Origin: Pseudomonas sp. P818
GTDB taxonomy: Bacteria; Pseudomonadota; Gammaproteobacteria; Pseudomonadales; Pseudomonadaceae
Assembly: GCF_000418555.1 (NCBI RefSeq)
Contig: NZ_ATKM01000003.1
Span: 91,384-155,383, forward strand
Length of the DNA stretch: 64,000 nucleotides
Reading direction: 5' to 3'
In this document: positions 8,372 through 17,998 of the stretch, in pieces
Layout of the letters: each line of letters begins with the position of its first letter
How positions within the stretch are numbered: position 1 is the stretch's first letter
The notes under the pieces: generated by a model
What the model was told of the DNA's origin: nothing
The model's database searches: none
The model's input: only the letters and a program-made list of their open reading frames with translations
Position numbers and translations under genes: made by a program

Positions 8372-11233
8372 TCAGGCGCCCTGTTGCAACGCAGCATTGA
8401 GTGCATCTTCCAGCTCGTTCTTGTAGCGCAGGTAGTGCACGGTCTGTGCCTGCTGCCCGGCCAGTACCGCGGACAGATCGAGGTCGGTGATGTAGCACGG
8501 GTAGCGTTCGCCGCCGGCACGCTGGGCGAGGATGTGCTGAGCCACGGCGCGATACAGTTCGCGGCCGTACTCCAGTTCCGAGAACTCGCGGTGGTTGCAG
8601 TACAGCGTGACGTGGCGCTGGCGGCCGTCGCCGGGTTCGACGATGGCCTGCACGTCATAGAACGGATGGCTGACCTGCGACTCGGGGGCCGGCCTGCGCT
8701 CGATACGTTGGGCGCGCAGCGGTGCAGCCGGTAGCAGTTGGTAGTAGAGGATTTCCAGCGCGGGCTGGTTGTCGCTGCCATCGAGCGGCAGCATGGCGTT
8801 GCGCCGATACAGCAGCGACTGCAGAAAGCGCTGCAGCGGCGTCAGCAGGCTCTGCTCATCGCGAAACGGCAAACGCCGGCGCCATAGGGCGTTGTTCTCG
8901 TCGAGCAGGGTCAGCTCGGCTTCGCCGCTGGTTTCGTGCAGGCGGTAGAACACCTGAATGCATTGCGGGCGGCCCATGGGCAGGATCAACGCCAGGTCGT
9001 CCCCCTCGAGGGCATGGCGGTCCAGGCGCAGCGGGCTGTAGAGTGCCTGCTCGGCGCCGAGATGAGCGAGCAGGGCAGGCAGATCGCCCAGTGCGGTATG
9101 GCTGACCTGGCCTGGGGCTAGTTGCAGTACGTGATAATGCTGGCGTACCTGCACCAGGTAGCGTGACTGGCGGCCTTCGACATAGCTCTCGAGCAGGTCG
9201 CGCAGCAGTTCTTCGACCCGGTCGGCAATGGGTTGGGCGCGGTTGCGGCAGTAGCAACGCACCATCACCCTGGGCTGCTGGCCGCCCACCGGCACGCTGT
9301 TGAGCAGGTCACGCAGGCAGTCGAGCAGTGCGTCCTGGCCGTCATAGCGGCTGACCTGCAGCTCGTTCCAGCTGTTGAGCATCACCTGGTCGAGGGTCAG
9401 TACCAGGTTTTCCCGCACCCCTGAATACCCCAGCGCATCGGTGCGGTCGGTGGTCATGTGCACGTTCATCTGACTGTGCTGCTTGAGCGGGTCGACGCCG
9501 ACATTGACCAGCAGCAATACCTGGCTGGGGATGCTGGCTCGCAGTAGAGCGGCTTCCTCCACCGCCTGCAGGGGCAGCGGAAAGCTCTGCTGCAAACTGC
9601 CGATCAGGTTGGATAGCTCGTACTCGGTAAGGTCGCTGGCACCCGGGTGCAGGGACAGGCGTGTGCTGCTGTCGATCACGCCGTTGCGATGGCACCAGGC
9701 GAGCAGCTCGATCAGTTCGCGCGAGCGCTTCAGCGGCGCGAAATCAGCCCATTCCTGAGCGCCCAGGCTGCCATTGAACAGCGCCCAGAGGTATTCGCCC
9801 TGCGCCTCCGGGCTGGGGTACTGAACCAGGGTCAGGGTGTCTTCGGCCAGGTCCGGGGCGATGCCGGGGTTGATGAACTCCACCTTGCCGGCCTTGCGCT
9901 CGAAGGCGGCGTACAGGCGCCTGCCCAGCACATTCAGGTCGCGGTTGTTCAGCGAGCTGCCGGCCTCGGTGCTGCGGGCGAATTGCGAGAGAAACCGGTA
10001 GCTGTAGGTCAGCTCATTGACCAGCACGCGGCGCTCGGCCGCGACCTGGCGTACCTTCCACTGGCTGCGACTGTCGAGTACGCTGAGCTGGCGGTTGTGC
10101 CAGCCCCACTCGCTGGTCAAACGTTCCAGTAGCAGGCGCTGCCAGCTCTTGGCACGGCCGCGGGTCGGGGGGCGGCTGATCTTCTTGTTCACCTTCAGAT
10201 ACAGGCAGCGGCGGATCAGCTCCAGCCTTTCCAGGTCACCGCGGGCGCTGAGGTATTCCTCCAGTCGGCGGTAGACGACGATGTAGGGGTCGAGTTCGTC
10301 GAGGTCCAGGCGACCTTCGAATACGGCCTGCTTGAAGCGCAGCGCCAGGCATTCGACCTTCGGGTGTTCGCTGGCGTAAACCTCGGTGAGCAACAGCTTG
10401 AGCGCGGACTTGTAGGGCGATTCGATGCCCTTGTACAGCTGCCACATGCCTGCACCGATGAACTCTTCCGGCGGAATGCGCGCCAGGTGGCCGAGATCGA
10501 GTACGTCTTCGGCGCGCACGAAGCGTTTGCTCAGCAGGGTGCGGCAGTAGTCCTGGTAGCGCGCCTCATCGTAAACCGGCACCAGCCACCAGATCGGTGT
10601 GCGTCCGCCGAGCCAGATCGCGGTGCGGTAGAACTCGTCGAGCAGCAGATAATGCTGGGTGGTGCCGCAGTCGTCGGAGGTCAGTTGCGCCTCGCGAGCG
10701 CCCTGGATGAAGCGCTGCGGGTCGACCAGAAAGACATGCACTTCGGCGCCTTGGGTGGCCGCCCAGCTTTCCAGCTGATCGCACTTCTTGCGCAGGTCCT
10801 GCAGTTCCTGCGCCGTAAGATTGGGCGAGTGGCACAGCCACAGGTCCATATCGCTCTGTTCGGCCTGCGCCACGGTGCCCAGGCTGCCCATCAGAAACAG
10901 CCCATGCAGCGGCGCGGCGCCCTGGCCACGGCGCGGTTTGTAGACGAAGGAGCGAGTCAGGCGCTGCACTTCGGCGAGGCTGGCATCATCCGGCTCGAAC
11001 CCGCTGAGGCCGGCCGGGGTGCTGGCCGAGACATAGCCGGGCAACAGCGGATGGTTGACGTGCAACAGCAGCGGCAACAACTTGAGGACCAGTTGCTGAC
11101 GGCTAGACAGCGCCTCCATGGCCCGCAGCAGGCGACCCTGGTTGATCTGCAGAAAGCGTGCGCGCAGCTGCGCCAGCACCTTGCGGTCGATGCCGTCGTC
11201 GATATCGGGGCGTATTTCCTGCGTGCGCGTCAT
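8372..11233 (-). CDS. cyaA: Class I adenylate cyclase
   Basis: A 953-residue enterobacterial-type adenylate cyclase that makes cAMP, the ligand of Vfr in Pseudomonas. The catalytic N-terminal half contains GSLGTVAQAEQSDMDLWLC (about residues 111-129), the nucleotidyltransferase motif with the two metal-binding Asp. The C-terminal half is the regulatory domain. Start MTRTQEIRPDIDDGIDRKVL and length match P. aeruginosa CyaA, which sits at the same place between rnk and argH. No frame defect is seen. Confidence 0.95.
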   Translation of the reverse strand: MTRTQEIRPDIDDGIDRKVLAQLRARFLQINQGRLLRAMEALSSRQQLVLKLLPLLLHVNHPLLPGYVSASTPAGLSGFEPDDASLAEVQRLTRSFVYKPRRGQGAAPLHGLFLMGSLGTVAQAEQSDMDLWLCHSPNLTAQELQDLRKKCDQLESWAATQGAEVHVFLVDPQRFIQGAREAQLTSDDCGTTQHYLLLDEFYRTAIWLGGRTPIWWLVPVYDEARYQDYCRTLLSKRFVRAEDVLDLGHLARIPPEEFIGAGMWQLYKGIESPYKSALKLLLTEVYASEHPKVECLALRFKQAVFEGRLDLDELDPYIVVYRRLEEYLSARGDLERLELIRRCLYLKVNKKISRPPTRGRAKSWQRLLLERLTSEWGWHNRQLSVLDSRSQWKVRQVAAERRVLVNELTYSYRFLSQFARSTEAGSSLNNRDLNVLGRRLYAAFERKAGKVEFINPGIAPDLAEDTLTLVQYPSPEAQGEYLWALFNGSLGAQEWADFAPLKRSRELIELLAWCHRNGVIDSSTRLSLHPGASDLTEYELSNLIGSLQQSFPLPLQAVEEAALLRASIPSQVLLLVNVGVDPLKQHSQMNVHMTTDRTDALGYSGVRENLVLTLDQVMLNSWNELQVSRYDGQDALLDCLRDLLNSVPVGGQQPRVMVRCYCRNRAQPIADRVEELLRDLLESYVEGRQSRYLVQVRQHYHVLQLAPGQVSHTALGDLPALLAHLGAEQALYSPLRLDRHALEGDDLALILPMGRPQCIQVFYRLHETSGEAELTLLDENNALWRRRLPFRDEQSLLTPLQRFLQSLLYRRNAMLPLDGSDNQPALEILYYQLLPAAPLRAQRIERRPAPESQVSHPFYDVQAIVEPGDGRQRHVTLYCNHREFSELEYGRELYRAVAQHILAQRAGGERYPCYITDLDLSAVLAGQQAQTVHYLRYKNELEDALNAALQQGA

Positions 11234-11352
11234 GCTCGAACTCTGCTGCGGGGTGCTGCAAGCCTATCAGCGGCGTGCTCGTCAGAGCAGTATCTGGACG
11301 CTATATCGCCCGCCCGGCCCTTCGCTGAAGGGCGGCCGGCGGGCGACTGAAC

Positions 11353-11607
11353 TTAAGCGGGGGTGGTCTGGCGGGCCGAAAGAATGGTCAGCAGCGCCTG
11401 CGCATGTTCGGCTGCATCAATGCCCAGGCTGGTCAGGTAGCCGCCATCTGCCTGGCTCACCAGGCCTTTTTCGTAAAGGCGGGTGATGGCGCCTTGCGCC
11501 TTGAATGAAGCGTTGTTGTGCACCTTCAGCCCTTCCTGATGGTTGTCCAGGTTGTACAGGGCGAGGATTTCCAGCTCGTCGATCAGGTCAGCGGTGAATG
11601 ACTTCAT
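11353..11607 (-). CDS. TIGR02647 family protein
   Basis: An 84-residue helical protein, MKSFTADLIDELEILALYNLDNHQEGLKVH and so on, which I recognise as the TIGR02647 family found in Pseudomonas and relatives. The function is not known. It is predicted to be soluble and to contain a winged-helix-like segment (AQGAITRLYEKGLVS). Its start overlaps the stop of the upstream solute-binding gene by 4 bases, so the two may be co-transcribed. Confidence 0.75.
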   Translation of the reverse strand: MKSFTADLIDELEILALYNLDNHQEGLKVHNNASFKAQGAITRLYEKGLVSQADGGYLTSLGIDAAEHAQALLTILSARQTTPA

Positions 11608-12422
11608 GGTGACTCCGTCTTGTTGTTGTGGCGCTCTTGCAGTGTAGAACCATGCAGGGGGCTCTGCCCATCGACGAGTTTCCAGACGGCGAGAATCCGC
11701 TGGTAAGTGCCGTCCTGCCTGATCTGGCGCATACCCCTGTCGAAGTCCCGCAGCAGGGCCGCTGCCTGCGGATGGTGGCGGGAAAAGCTCAGGTAGAGAC
11801 GCGGGCGATGCACCCGCGCCAGCGTTTTGAATACGCCGACCAGTTCCGGGTTGTCGCGCAACAGCGCTTCGGTGGTACCACGGAAGGCGATCACATAGTC
11901 CACACGGTCGCGCTGCAGCATGAGAAAACCATTGATGTCGCGCCGCACCGGGATGCGCTGGATATCCGCATAGCCATCGAAGTGCTCGCCGTAGGTGTAG
12001 CCGATGGTGACTGCCACACGTTTGCCGCGGATGGCATCCAGATCATCTATTGCTGCGTCCCCTGCATGGCCCCAGAGCAGAATGTCGTCACTGAACAGCT
12101 CCTCCTGCGGTAACAGGAACTCCGTGCGGATGTGTGCGTCAGGCGTGGTGTTGAAGCAGCCTGCCAGGCTGCCTGAGCGCGCCAGCTCCATGCACCGCGA
12201 ATAGGGGTAGGGCGCCAGTTCGACGGGAGATTCGCTGGCGGCGAAGGCGGCGCGCACGATATCCGCCGACATGCCTTCGACGCGTTCGTTGCGCCAGGCT
12301 GTGTAGGGATACCAGTCGTCCTCGGCACCGATGCGGGGCGTATCGGCGAAAACCGCGCCGACCCAGAGCAATGACAGCAGCTGGGCGCGCAATACAGCGA
12401 TGCGGGGCGACGGGCAGGCCAT
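11604..12422 (-). CDS. Periplasmic solute-binding protein, family 3
   Basis: About 272 residues. A signal peptide (MACPSPRIAVLRAQLLSLLWVGAVFA) is followed by the type 3 solute-binding fold: DDWYPYTAWRNERVEGMSADIVRAAF near the N-terminus, then GKRVAVTIGYTYGEHF and LYLSFSRHHPQAAALLRDF. No permease or ATPase lies nearby, so it is probably a stand-alone sensor or orphan binding protein. I prefer 12422 because AAGGA lies 10 bases upstream; an in-frame ATG at 12467 would place 15 residues before the signal peptide. Ligand unknown. Confidence 0.75.
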   Translation of the reverse strand: MACPSPRIAVLRAQLLSLLWVGAVFADTPRIGAEDDWYPYTAWRNERVEGMSADIVRAAFAASESPVELAPYPYSRCMELARSGSLAGCFNTTPDAHIRTEFLLPQEELFSDDILLWGHAGDAAIDDLDAIRGKRVAVTIGYTYGEHFDGYADIQRIPVRRDINGFLMLQRDRVDYVIAFRGTTEALLRDNPELVGVFKTLARVHRPRLYLSFSRHHPQAAALLRDFDRGMRQIRQDGTYQRILAVWKLVDGQSPLHGSTLQERHNNKTESP

Positions 12423-12507
12423 CGAAGGTGATTCCTTCTCGGACGTAACTGCCGCTGACAGTAGCAATCTGTCTGCCAGAGCGACCAGTGGCCTGGGTCA
12501 ATCCCGG

Positions 12508-12783
12508 TCAGTTTTCTTCCGGCAGCTCGGGCAGGGCGCGCAGTGCCTGCTCGTACCAGGCACCATCGAAGGGACGATCCTCACGCAGCATGGCGTCGAC
12601 TTCATGCGCCAGCACCAGGGCCATGAGCTCGAGAATTTCCTCGCGCTCGTAACCGACCAGCGTCAGCTTGTTGTACACCGCCTTGGCCGCCGCCGGTTCG
12701 CCGCTTTCCAGCTGGTTCTCTATCGCCTGGATCAGTGTGGCTTCGGCGAAGTCTTCATCTTCCTGGTCGTTATTCTGGCTCAT
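12508..12783 (-). CDS. Small acidic conserved hypothetical protein
   Basis: A 91-residue protein, rich in Glu and Asp, predicted all-helical and cytoplasmic. It has LIQAIENQLESGEPAAAKAVYNKL followed by EREEILELMALVLAHEVDAML. It resembles short conserved Pseudomonas proteins of unknown function; no domain name is assigned. It is co-directional with the GH114-type gene 26 bases upstream. Confidence 0.7.
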   Translation of the reverse strand: MSQNNDQEDEDFAEATLIQAIENQLESGEPAAAKAVYNKLTLVGYEREEILELMALVLAHEVDAMLREDRPFDGAWYEQALRALPELPEEN

Positions 12784-12808
12784 GATTTCTCTTCGTATTC
12801 CCGGGTGT

Positions 12809-13561
12809 TCAGTCGCAAGGTTCGCCGATGCCTTTCAGGCTGAGCTTGAAGAATTGCAGGCGAAAGCCCGAGTTTGCGGCTTGTCTGCAAAGGTCTTTGT
12901 TGAAGGCGCGATACTCGGCGATGAAAATCGGCTTGCCCTGACTGCGCATATGGCTGTAGCCGGCACATTCGTTATAGCGGTAGCAGCTCTCGTTGACGGC
13001 AAAGTCGAAGTGATCGCCAAGCTCGGGCAGCAGCTCGACAGCGTTCTTCAGACCGATGCTCAGGTCACGTTTGTGCGCTTCGCTGGCCAGCCAGCGGTTG
13101 AAGTCTATTTGCTGGGTTTGCGTCAGGCCAAGGCCGTTGTCATTGCTGTAGCCGTCCACATTGTCCGGGTCGACACCATCGCAGCCTTTGTCTACGGCCA
13201 GATCCAGGCGTTTGGAGAGCAATTGGCGCACGTCGTCACGGCGATAGTCGAGCCAACGCTCCCCGGCCCAGTCAGGTAATGCCTTGCCCAGGGCCTCTTT
13301 TGGGTAGGCTTGGGCATCGCTGCGCCAGTCTTCCCAGGTACCGGCACTGAAATAACAGATCACGATCCGACCACCCGCCTTGAGGTTGGTGATGGTTTGT
13401 TTCGGCGTGTCGTACAGATCTATGTCGTAGACCAGGCGGTTGGGCATCTGCAGCTTGCCATCAAGTTGCAGATGCCAGGACGCATTGACGGGGATGGTAG
13501 CCGGTGTAGCCGCAGTCAGTGCCGGGGCGATAACGCTGAGCAGAGCAAGTAGTGGGCGCAT
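12809..13561 (-). CDS. Endo alpha-1,4 polygalactosaminidase-like hydrolase (GH114)
   Basis: A 250-residue secreted protein: signal peptide MRPLLALLSVIAPALTAATP, then a TIM-barrel of the GH114/DUF297 family. Diagnostic segments are VYDIDLYD, ICYFSAGTWEDWR, CDGVDPDNVDGY (candidate catalytic Asp residues), LSIGLKNAVEL and FAVNESCYRYNECAGY. The family includes a Pseudomonas enzyme that cuts poly-galactosamine; the hydrolase domain of PelA is related. It may cleave an exopolysaccharide, by inference. I use the start at 13561 because it directly precedes the signal peptide. Confidence 0.8.
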   Translation of the reverse strand: MRPLLALLSVIAPALTAATPATIPVNASWHLQLDGKLQMPNRLVYDIDLYDTPKQTITNLKAGGRIVICYFSAGTWEDWRSDAQAYPKEALGKALPDWAGERWLDYRRDDVRQLLSKRLDLAVDKGCDGVDPDNVDGYSNDNGLGLTQTQQIDFNRWLASEAHKRDLSIGLKNAVELLPELGDHFDFAVNESCYRYNECAGYSHMRSQGKPIFIAEYRAFNKDLCRQAANSGFRLQFFKLSLKGIGEPCD

Positions 13562-13635
13562 GGCGGGCTCGGGAACAAGAGAGGGATGCAATTAACTTAG
13601 GCCAGGGTTGCAAGCGTGGCCAGGTGCGGGCTTTC

Positions 13636-14115
13636 TCAGCCAGCGGCAAAGTCCGTCAGGGCCTGGCCGGCCAATCGGTAGGTGGTCCACTCGCTTTGCG
13701 GGCGGGCGCCAAAGGATTCGTAGAAGTCGATGGCCGGCGTATTCCAGTCCAGCACCGACCATTCGAAACGGCCGCAACCACGTGCCACGGCCAGCTGCGC
13801 CAGGTGGCGCAGCAGTGCCTTGCCTGCGCCCAGGCCGCGCGCCTCGGGGCTGACGTAGAGGTCTTCCAGATAGAGGCCGTGTTTGCCCAGCCAGGTGGAA
13901 TAGTTGAAGAAATACACCGCATAGCCGATGGGTTTGCCGTCGTGCTCGCAGATCAGGCCGTGGGCAGTGCTGCCGTCGGCGAACAGGCTGTCGCGGATGC
14001 CGGCGGCATCGGTCTTCACCTCGTGCTCGGCCTTTTCGTAGATGGCCAGATCGGTGATGAAGCGCAGGATCAACTCGGCGTCGTCGGGGGTGGCGGGGCG
14101 GATGTTTAAAGGCAT
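13636..14115 (-). CDS. GNAT family N-acetyltransferase
   Basis: A 159-residue acetyltransferase. The fold is complete: LNIRPATPDDAELI at the N-terminus, KPIGYAVYFFNYSTW, LYLEDLYVSPEARGLGAGKALLRHLAQLA (acetyl-CoA site, R-G-L-G-A-G), and NTPAIDFYESFGA. The YLEDLYV pattern resembles diamine acetyltransferase-type members; the actual substrate is unknown. The start at 14115 (MPLNIRP) is family-like. Confidence 0.85.
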   Translation of the reverse strand: MPLNIRPATPDDAELILRFITDLAIYEKAEHEVKTDAAGIRDSLFADGSTAHGLICEHDGKPIGYAVYFFNYSTWLGKHGLYLEDLYVSPEARGLGAGKALLRHLAQLAVARGCGRFEWSVLDWNTPAIDFYESFGARPQSEWTTYRLAGQALTDFAAG

Positions 14116-14135
14116 GAAATGTCTCGTGGCAGTGT

Positions 14136-14378
14136 TCAGCTGTAAGTGACGGTCAGCCATGTCAATGGCAGGCCAACCAGGCAGAGGAAACCGAATGCGG
14201 CGACCCAGGCGCTGCGCGAACCCATAGGGTCGGCCACGCGCAGCGGCAGCTTCGGGTAGTGGCCAAGAGTCAACAGTCGTAGAGCCACCCAGCCGGTGGT
14301 GTAGAAGACGTAGCCGATGATAATTTCAAGCACCATCTCGGCGACTAACGCCAAGCCGCGCAGCAAAAAATCCCCCAT
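14136..14378 (-). CDS. Small membrane protein, function unknown
   Basis: An 80-residue protein with two likely membrane helices: ALVAEMVLEIIIGYVFYTTGW near the N-terminus and VAAFGFLCLVGLPLTWLTVTY at the C-terminus, joined by a short loop. GGAG lies upstream of the ATG at 14378. I do not recognise a named family. It is 34 bases downstream of the argH start side cluster and shares its direction with the GNAT gene. Confidence 0.6.
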   Translation of the reverse strand: MGDFLLRGLALVAEMVLEIIIGYVFYTTGWVALRLLTLGHYPKLPLRVADPMGSRSAWVAAFGFLCLVGLPLTWLTVTYS

Positions 14379-14412
14379 GGGAACTCCTTTTCCCGGTTTC
14401 TCCAAGCCTCGT

Positions 14413-15807
14413 TTAGCGCTTGGCGAGAAGTTCGCGGCCGCGTGCCACTGCCGCACGCACCTGCGCCGGTGCGGTGCCGCCGATGTGGTTGCGGGCATTC
14501 ACCGAGCCTTCCAGGGTCAGCACGGCGAACACGTCCTGCTCGATCTGGTCGCTGAACTGGCGCAGCTCGTCCAGGCTCATCTCGGCCAGGTCCTTGCCGC
14601 TATCGACGCCGTACTTCACGGCATGACCGACGATCTCGTGGCAGTCGCGGAACGGCAGGCCCTTGCGCACCAGGTAGTCGGCCAGGTCGGTGGCGGTGGA
14701 GAAGCCGCGCAGCGCCGCTTCACGCATGATGGCGTGCTTGGGCTTGATCGCCGGGATCATGTCGGCGAAGGCGCGCAGCGAATCGCGCAGGGTGTCGGCG
14801 GCGTCGAACAGCGGTTCCTTGTCTTCCTGGTTGTCCTTGTTGTAGGCCAGCGGCTGGCCTTTCATCAGGGTCAGCAGGCCGGTCAGGGCGCCGAACACGC
14901 GGCCGGTCTTGCCGCGCACCAGCTCGGGCACGTCCGGGTTCTTCTTCTGCGGCATGATCGAGCTGCCGGTGCAGAAGCGATCCGGCAGGTCGATGAACTG
15001 GAACTGTGCGCTGGTCCACAGCACCAGCTCCTCGGAGAAGCGCGACAGGTGCATCATCGCCAGCGATGCGGCAGCGCAGAATTCGATGGCGAAGTCGCGA
15101 TCCGATACGCCGTCCAGCGAGTTGCCGCCCACGGCGTCGAAGCCCAGCAGCTCGGCGGTGATCTCGCGCTGGATCGGGTAGGTGGTGCCGGCCAGCGCGG
15201 CGCTGCCCAACGGCATGCGGTTGGTGCGCTTGCGGCAGTCGACCAGGCGCTCGTAGTCGCGCGACAGCATCTCGAACCAGGCCAGCAGGTGGTGGCCGAA
15301 AGTCACCGGCTGAGCGGTCTGCAGGTGGGTGAAACCGGGCATGATGGTTTCCGCTTCGCGCTCGGCCTGCTCCAGCAGGCCCTGCTGCAGGCGGGTGATC
15401 TCGGCCAGGATCAGGTCGATCTCGTCGCGCAGCCACAGGCGGATGTCAGTGGCCACCTGATCGTTGCGCGAGCGGCCGGTGTGCAGCTTCTTGCCGGTCA
15501 CGCCGATGCGGTCGGTCAGACGCGCCTCGATGTTCATGTGCACGTCTTCCAGGTCGACACGCCAGTCGAAGGTGCCGGCTTCGATCTCGCCCTGGATCTG
15601 CTTGAGGCCGTCGATGATCGCATCGCGCTCGGCATCCGTGAGCACGCCGACCTTGGCCAGCATGGTGGCGTGGGCGATGGAGCCCATGATGTCGTGGCGG
15701 TACAGGCGCTTGTCGAATTCGACCGAGGCGGTGAAGCGGGCGACGAAGGCGTCGACGGGCTCGCTGAAGCGGCCGCCCCAGGATTGGTTGGTTTTTTCGC
15801 TGCTCAT
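14413..15807 (-). CDS. argH: Argininosuccinate lyase
   Basis: A 464-residue enzyme of the fumarase/aspartase superfamily that splits argininosuccinate into arginine and fumarate. The signature [12 protein letters not shown] is present, as are [13 protein letters not shown] and the [13 protein letters not shown] segment. The start at 15807 gives [17 protein letters not shown], the usual N-terminus; the frame stays open far upstream but without family similarity. It is divergent from algZ, as in P. aeruginosa. Confidence 0.96.
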   Translation of the reverse strand: MSSEKTNQSWGGRFSEPVDAFVARFTASVEFDKRLYRHDIMGSIAHATMLAKVGVLTDAERDAIIDGLKQIQGEIEAGTFDWRVDLEDVHMNIEARLTDRIGVTGKKLHTGRSRNDQVATDIRLWLRDEIDLILAEITRLQQGLLEQAEREAETIMPGFTHLQTAQPVTFGHHLLAWFEMLSRDYERLVDCRKRTNRMPLGSAALAGTTYPIQREITAELLGFDAVGGNSLDGVSDRDFAIEFCAAASLAMMHLSRFSEELVLWTSAQFQFIDLPDRFCTGSSIMPQKKNPDVPELVRGKTGRVFGALTGLLTLMKGQPLAYNKDNQEDKEPLFDAADTLRDSLRAFADMIPAIKPKHAIMREAALRGFSTATDLADYLVRKGLPFRDCHEIVGHAVKYGVDSGKDLAEMSLDELRQFSDQIEQDVFAVLTLEGSVNARNHIGGTAPAQVRAAVARGRELLAKR

Positions 15808-16039
15808 GGTTCGGGCTCTGGATCGGGCTGACTTAATTGCTGGCCAGCATGGCGGACAAAGTGCGTCGATAATAACAGGGTCGGCAGGCGTTTCGCCGGG
15901 CCGCTTTTGCCGCCGAGCGGCCGACAGGGTTGTTGGCTGCTTCACAATTTTGCGCTGAAGGTGGCATTTCGGTGCTTTATTTTGTCCGGCTGGAGCCGTC
16001 TGGCTTGCCGGCTCGCAAGGCGACACGGAAACTGCGTCG

Positions 16040-17122
16040 ATGCACACACAACTGCTTGCCAAGAACAAACCCAGCGCCACCGTCGACGACTTCTTCGTCC
16101 CCGAACTGTGCCAGCCGGAAGCCCTGCTGAGCATGGTGCTGCTGGCTGAGCTGCTGGTATTGGTGCTGGTGCTCGCCGAGCCGATGACGCCGGGCTTCGA
16201 CTGGGTACGCCTGGCCCTGACCTCGCTGTTCGTGCAGTGGATCGTGCTGCTCTCGGCAGCCGTACTGTGCCGCCTGCGCCCCTTGCTGGCCCGTCTGCGC
16301 CCGGCGCTGGCGGGCGGCTTGTGCTGCGCCCTGGTGGTGCTGCTGACCTTGAGTTGCACGGCGGTGGCCGACTACTACGACCTGGGCGGGCCGTTGCCAC
16401 GCAGTGGCGAGGTGAATCTTTATCTGCGCCATGCCCTGATCAGCCTGATCATGTCCGCACTGCTGCTACGCTATTTCTATCTGCAGAGCCAATGGCGGCG
16501 GCAAGAACAGGCCGAGCTGCGCGCGCGCATCGAATCGTTGCAGGCGAGGATTCGCCCGCATTTTCTGTTCAACAGCCTCAACAGCATCGCCAGTCTGGTC
16601 ACGCTCGATCCATACAAGGCCGAGCAGGCAGTGCTGGATCTGTCCGATCTGTTTCGTGCCAGCCTGGCCAAACCCGGCACGCTGGTGCCGTGGAAGGAGG
16701 AACTGGAGCTGGCGAAACGATATCTATCTATCGAGCACTATCGGCTTGGTGAGCGACTACAGTTGCAGTGGGAGGTCGAAGGTGTGCCGGAGGATCTGCC
16801 GATTCCCCAGCTGACCCTGCAGCCTCTTTTGGAAAACGCGCTGATCTATGGCATCGCGCCACGTATCGAAGGTGGCCTGGTGCGGGTCGAAGCGAATTAC
16901 CAGGATGGTGTGTTCAGCTTGTGTGTCAGCAATCCGTATGAAGAGCGGGGCGAGCAGCATCCGTCGCGGGGAACGCAGCAAGCGCTGAGTAATATCGATG
17001 CGCGTCTGGCGGCACTTTTTGGGCCGCGCGCGAGTCTCAGCGTGGAGCGCCGTGACGGCCGTCACTACAGCTGTCTACGCTATCCTTGTGCGAGACTCAC
17101 GCAGGAAGCCAGAGCAATATGA
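16040..17122 (+). CDS. algZ: Sensor protein AlgZ (FimS), LytS-type histidine kinase
   Basis: A 360-residue inner-membrane protein. Four hydrophobic segments lie in the first 150 residues. The His_kinase-type domain follows with phospho-acceptor His174 in [16 protein letters not shown], and a C-terminal ATPase-like part ([16 protein letters not shown]). AlgZ partners AlgR to control alginate, type IV pili and virulence genes. It overlaps algR by 4 bases. A 232-base gap to the divergent argH holds its promoter; I cannot place it with certainty. Confidence 0.92.
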   Translation: MHTQLLAKNKPSATVDDFFVPELCQPEALLSMVLLAELLVLVLVLAEPMTPGFDWVRLALTSLFVQWIVLLSAAVLCRLRPLLARLRPALAGGLCCALVVLLTLSCTAVADYYDLGGPLPRSGEVNLYLRHALISLIMSALLLRYFYLQSQWRRQEQAELRARIESLQARIRPHFLFNSLNSIASLVTLDPYKAEQAVLDLSDLFRASLAKPGTLVPWKEELELAKRYLSIEHYRLGERLQLQWEVEGVPEDLPIPQLTLQPLLENALIYGIAPRIEGGLVRVEANYQDGVFSLCVSNPYEERGEQHPSRGTQQALSNIDARLAALFGPRASLSVERRDGRHYSCLRYPCARLTQEARAI

Positions 17123-17865
17123 ATGTCCTGATCGTCGACGACGAACCCCTCGCCCGCGAGCGCCTCAGCCGCATGGTCGGTGAGCTCGAGGGTTACCGGG
17201 TCCTGGAACCCGCCGCCAGCAACGGCGAGGAAGCCCTGACCCTGATCGATAGCCTCAAGCCGGATGTGGTCCTGCTGGATATCCGCATGCCCGGCCTCGA
17301 CGGCTTGCAGGTCGCAGCCAAGCTGTGTGAGCGCGAAGCACCGCCTGCGGTGATCTTCTGCACGGCGCACGACGAATTCGCCCTGGAGGCCTTCCAGGTC
17401 AGCGCCGTTGGCTATCTGGTCAAGCCGGTGCGACCCGAAAGCCTCAGCGAGGCGCTGAAGAAGGCAGAGCGGCCCAATCGCGTGCAACTGGCGGCCTTGA
17501 CCCGCCCTGCCGCAGAGACGGGCGGTGGCCCGCGCACCCATATCAGCGCCCGCACCCGCAAGGGCATCGAGCTGATTCCGCTGGATCACGTGGTTTATTT
17601 CATTGCCGATCACAAGTACGTGACCCTGCGCCACGAGGGCGGCGAAGTGCTGCTGGACGAACCGCTCAAGGCGCTGGAAGACGAATTCGGCGACCGCTTC
17701 GTGCGCATCCACCGTAATGCGCTGGTAGCGCGCGAGCGTATCGAGCGTCTGCAGCGTACGCCGCTTGGGCATTTCCAGCTGTTCCTCAAAGGCCTGGACG
17801 GCGACTCGCTGGTGGTCAGCCGCCGCCACGTCGCGGGTGTGCGCAAACTGATGCAGTCACTCTGA
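17119..17865 (+). CDS. algR: Response regulator AlgR (LytTR DNA-binding)
   Basis: A 248-residue regulator. The receiver domain has DDEP at residues 7-10, phospho-acceptor Asp54 in [13 protein letters not shown] and Lys in GYLVKPV. The C-terminal LytTR domain covers about 140-245 ([37 protein letters not shown]). Length equals P. aeruginosa AlgR. It is translationally coupled to algZ and followed by the hemCDXY operon. Confidence 0.95.
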   Translation: MNVLIVDDEPLARERLSRMVGELEGYRVLEPAASNGEEALTLIDSLKPDVVLLDIRMPGLDGLQVAAKLCEREAPPAVIFCTAHDEFALEAFQVSAVGYLVKPVRPESLSEALKKAERPNRVQLAALTRPAAETGGGPRTHISARTRKGIELIPLDHVVYFIADHKYVTLRHEGGEVLLDEPLKALEDEFGDRFVRIHRNALVARERIERLQRTPLGHFQLFLKGLDGDSLVVSRRHVAGVRKLMQSL

Positions 17866-17891
17866 CGCCCTGCCTCGCACGTCAGGGCGTC
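17864..17891 (+). terminator. Possible terminator hairpin after algR
   Basis: GACGCCCTG (17864-17872) and CAGGGCGTC (17883-17891) form a 9-bp stem spanning the algR stop codon. There is no clear T-run, so termination may be weak or factor-dependent. Confidence 0.45.
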
Positions 17892-17998
17892 CCGGTCTTT
17901 GCAATCAGCGACAGACCTGCGGCCTATGGCCGCCTGGCAGCGCCCGGAATGGGCGAGCCTGTTATGATTCGCGGCAATCCGTTTTCTGGAATTGCCCC

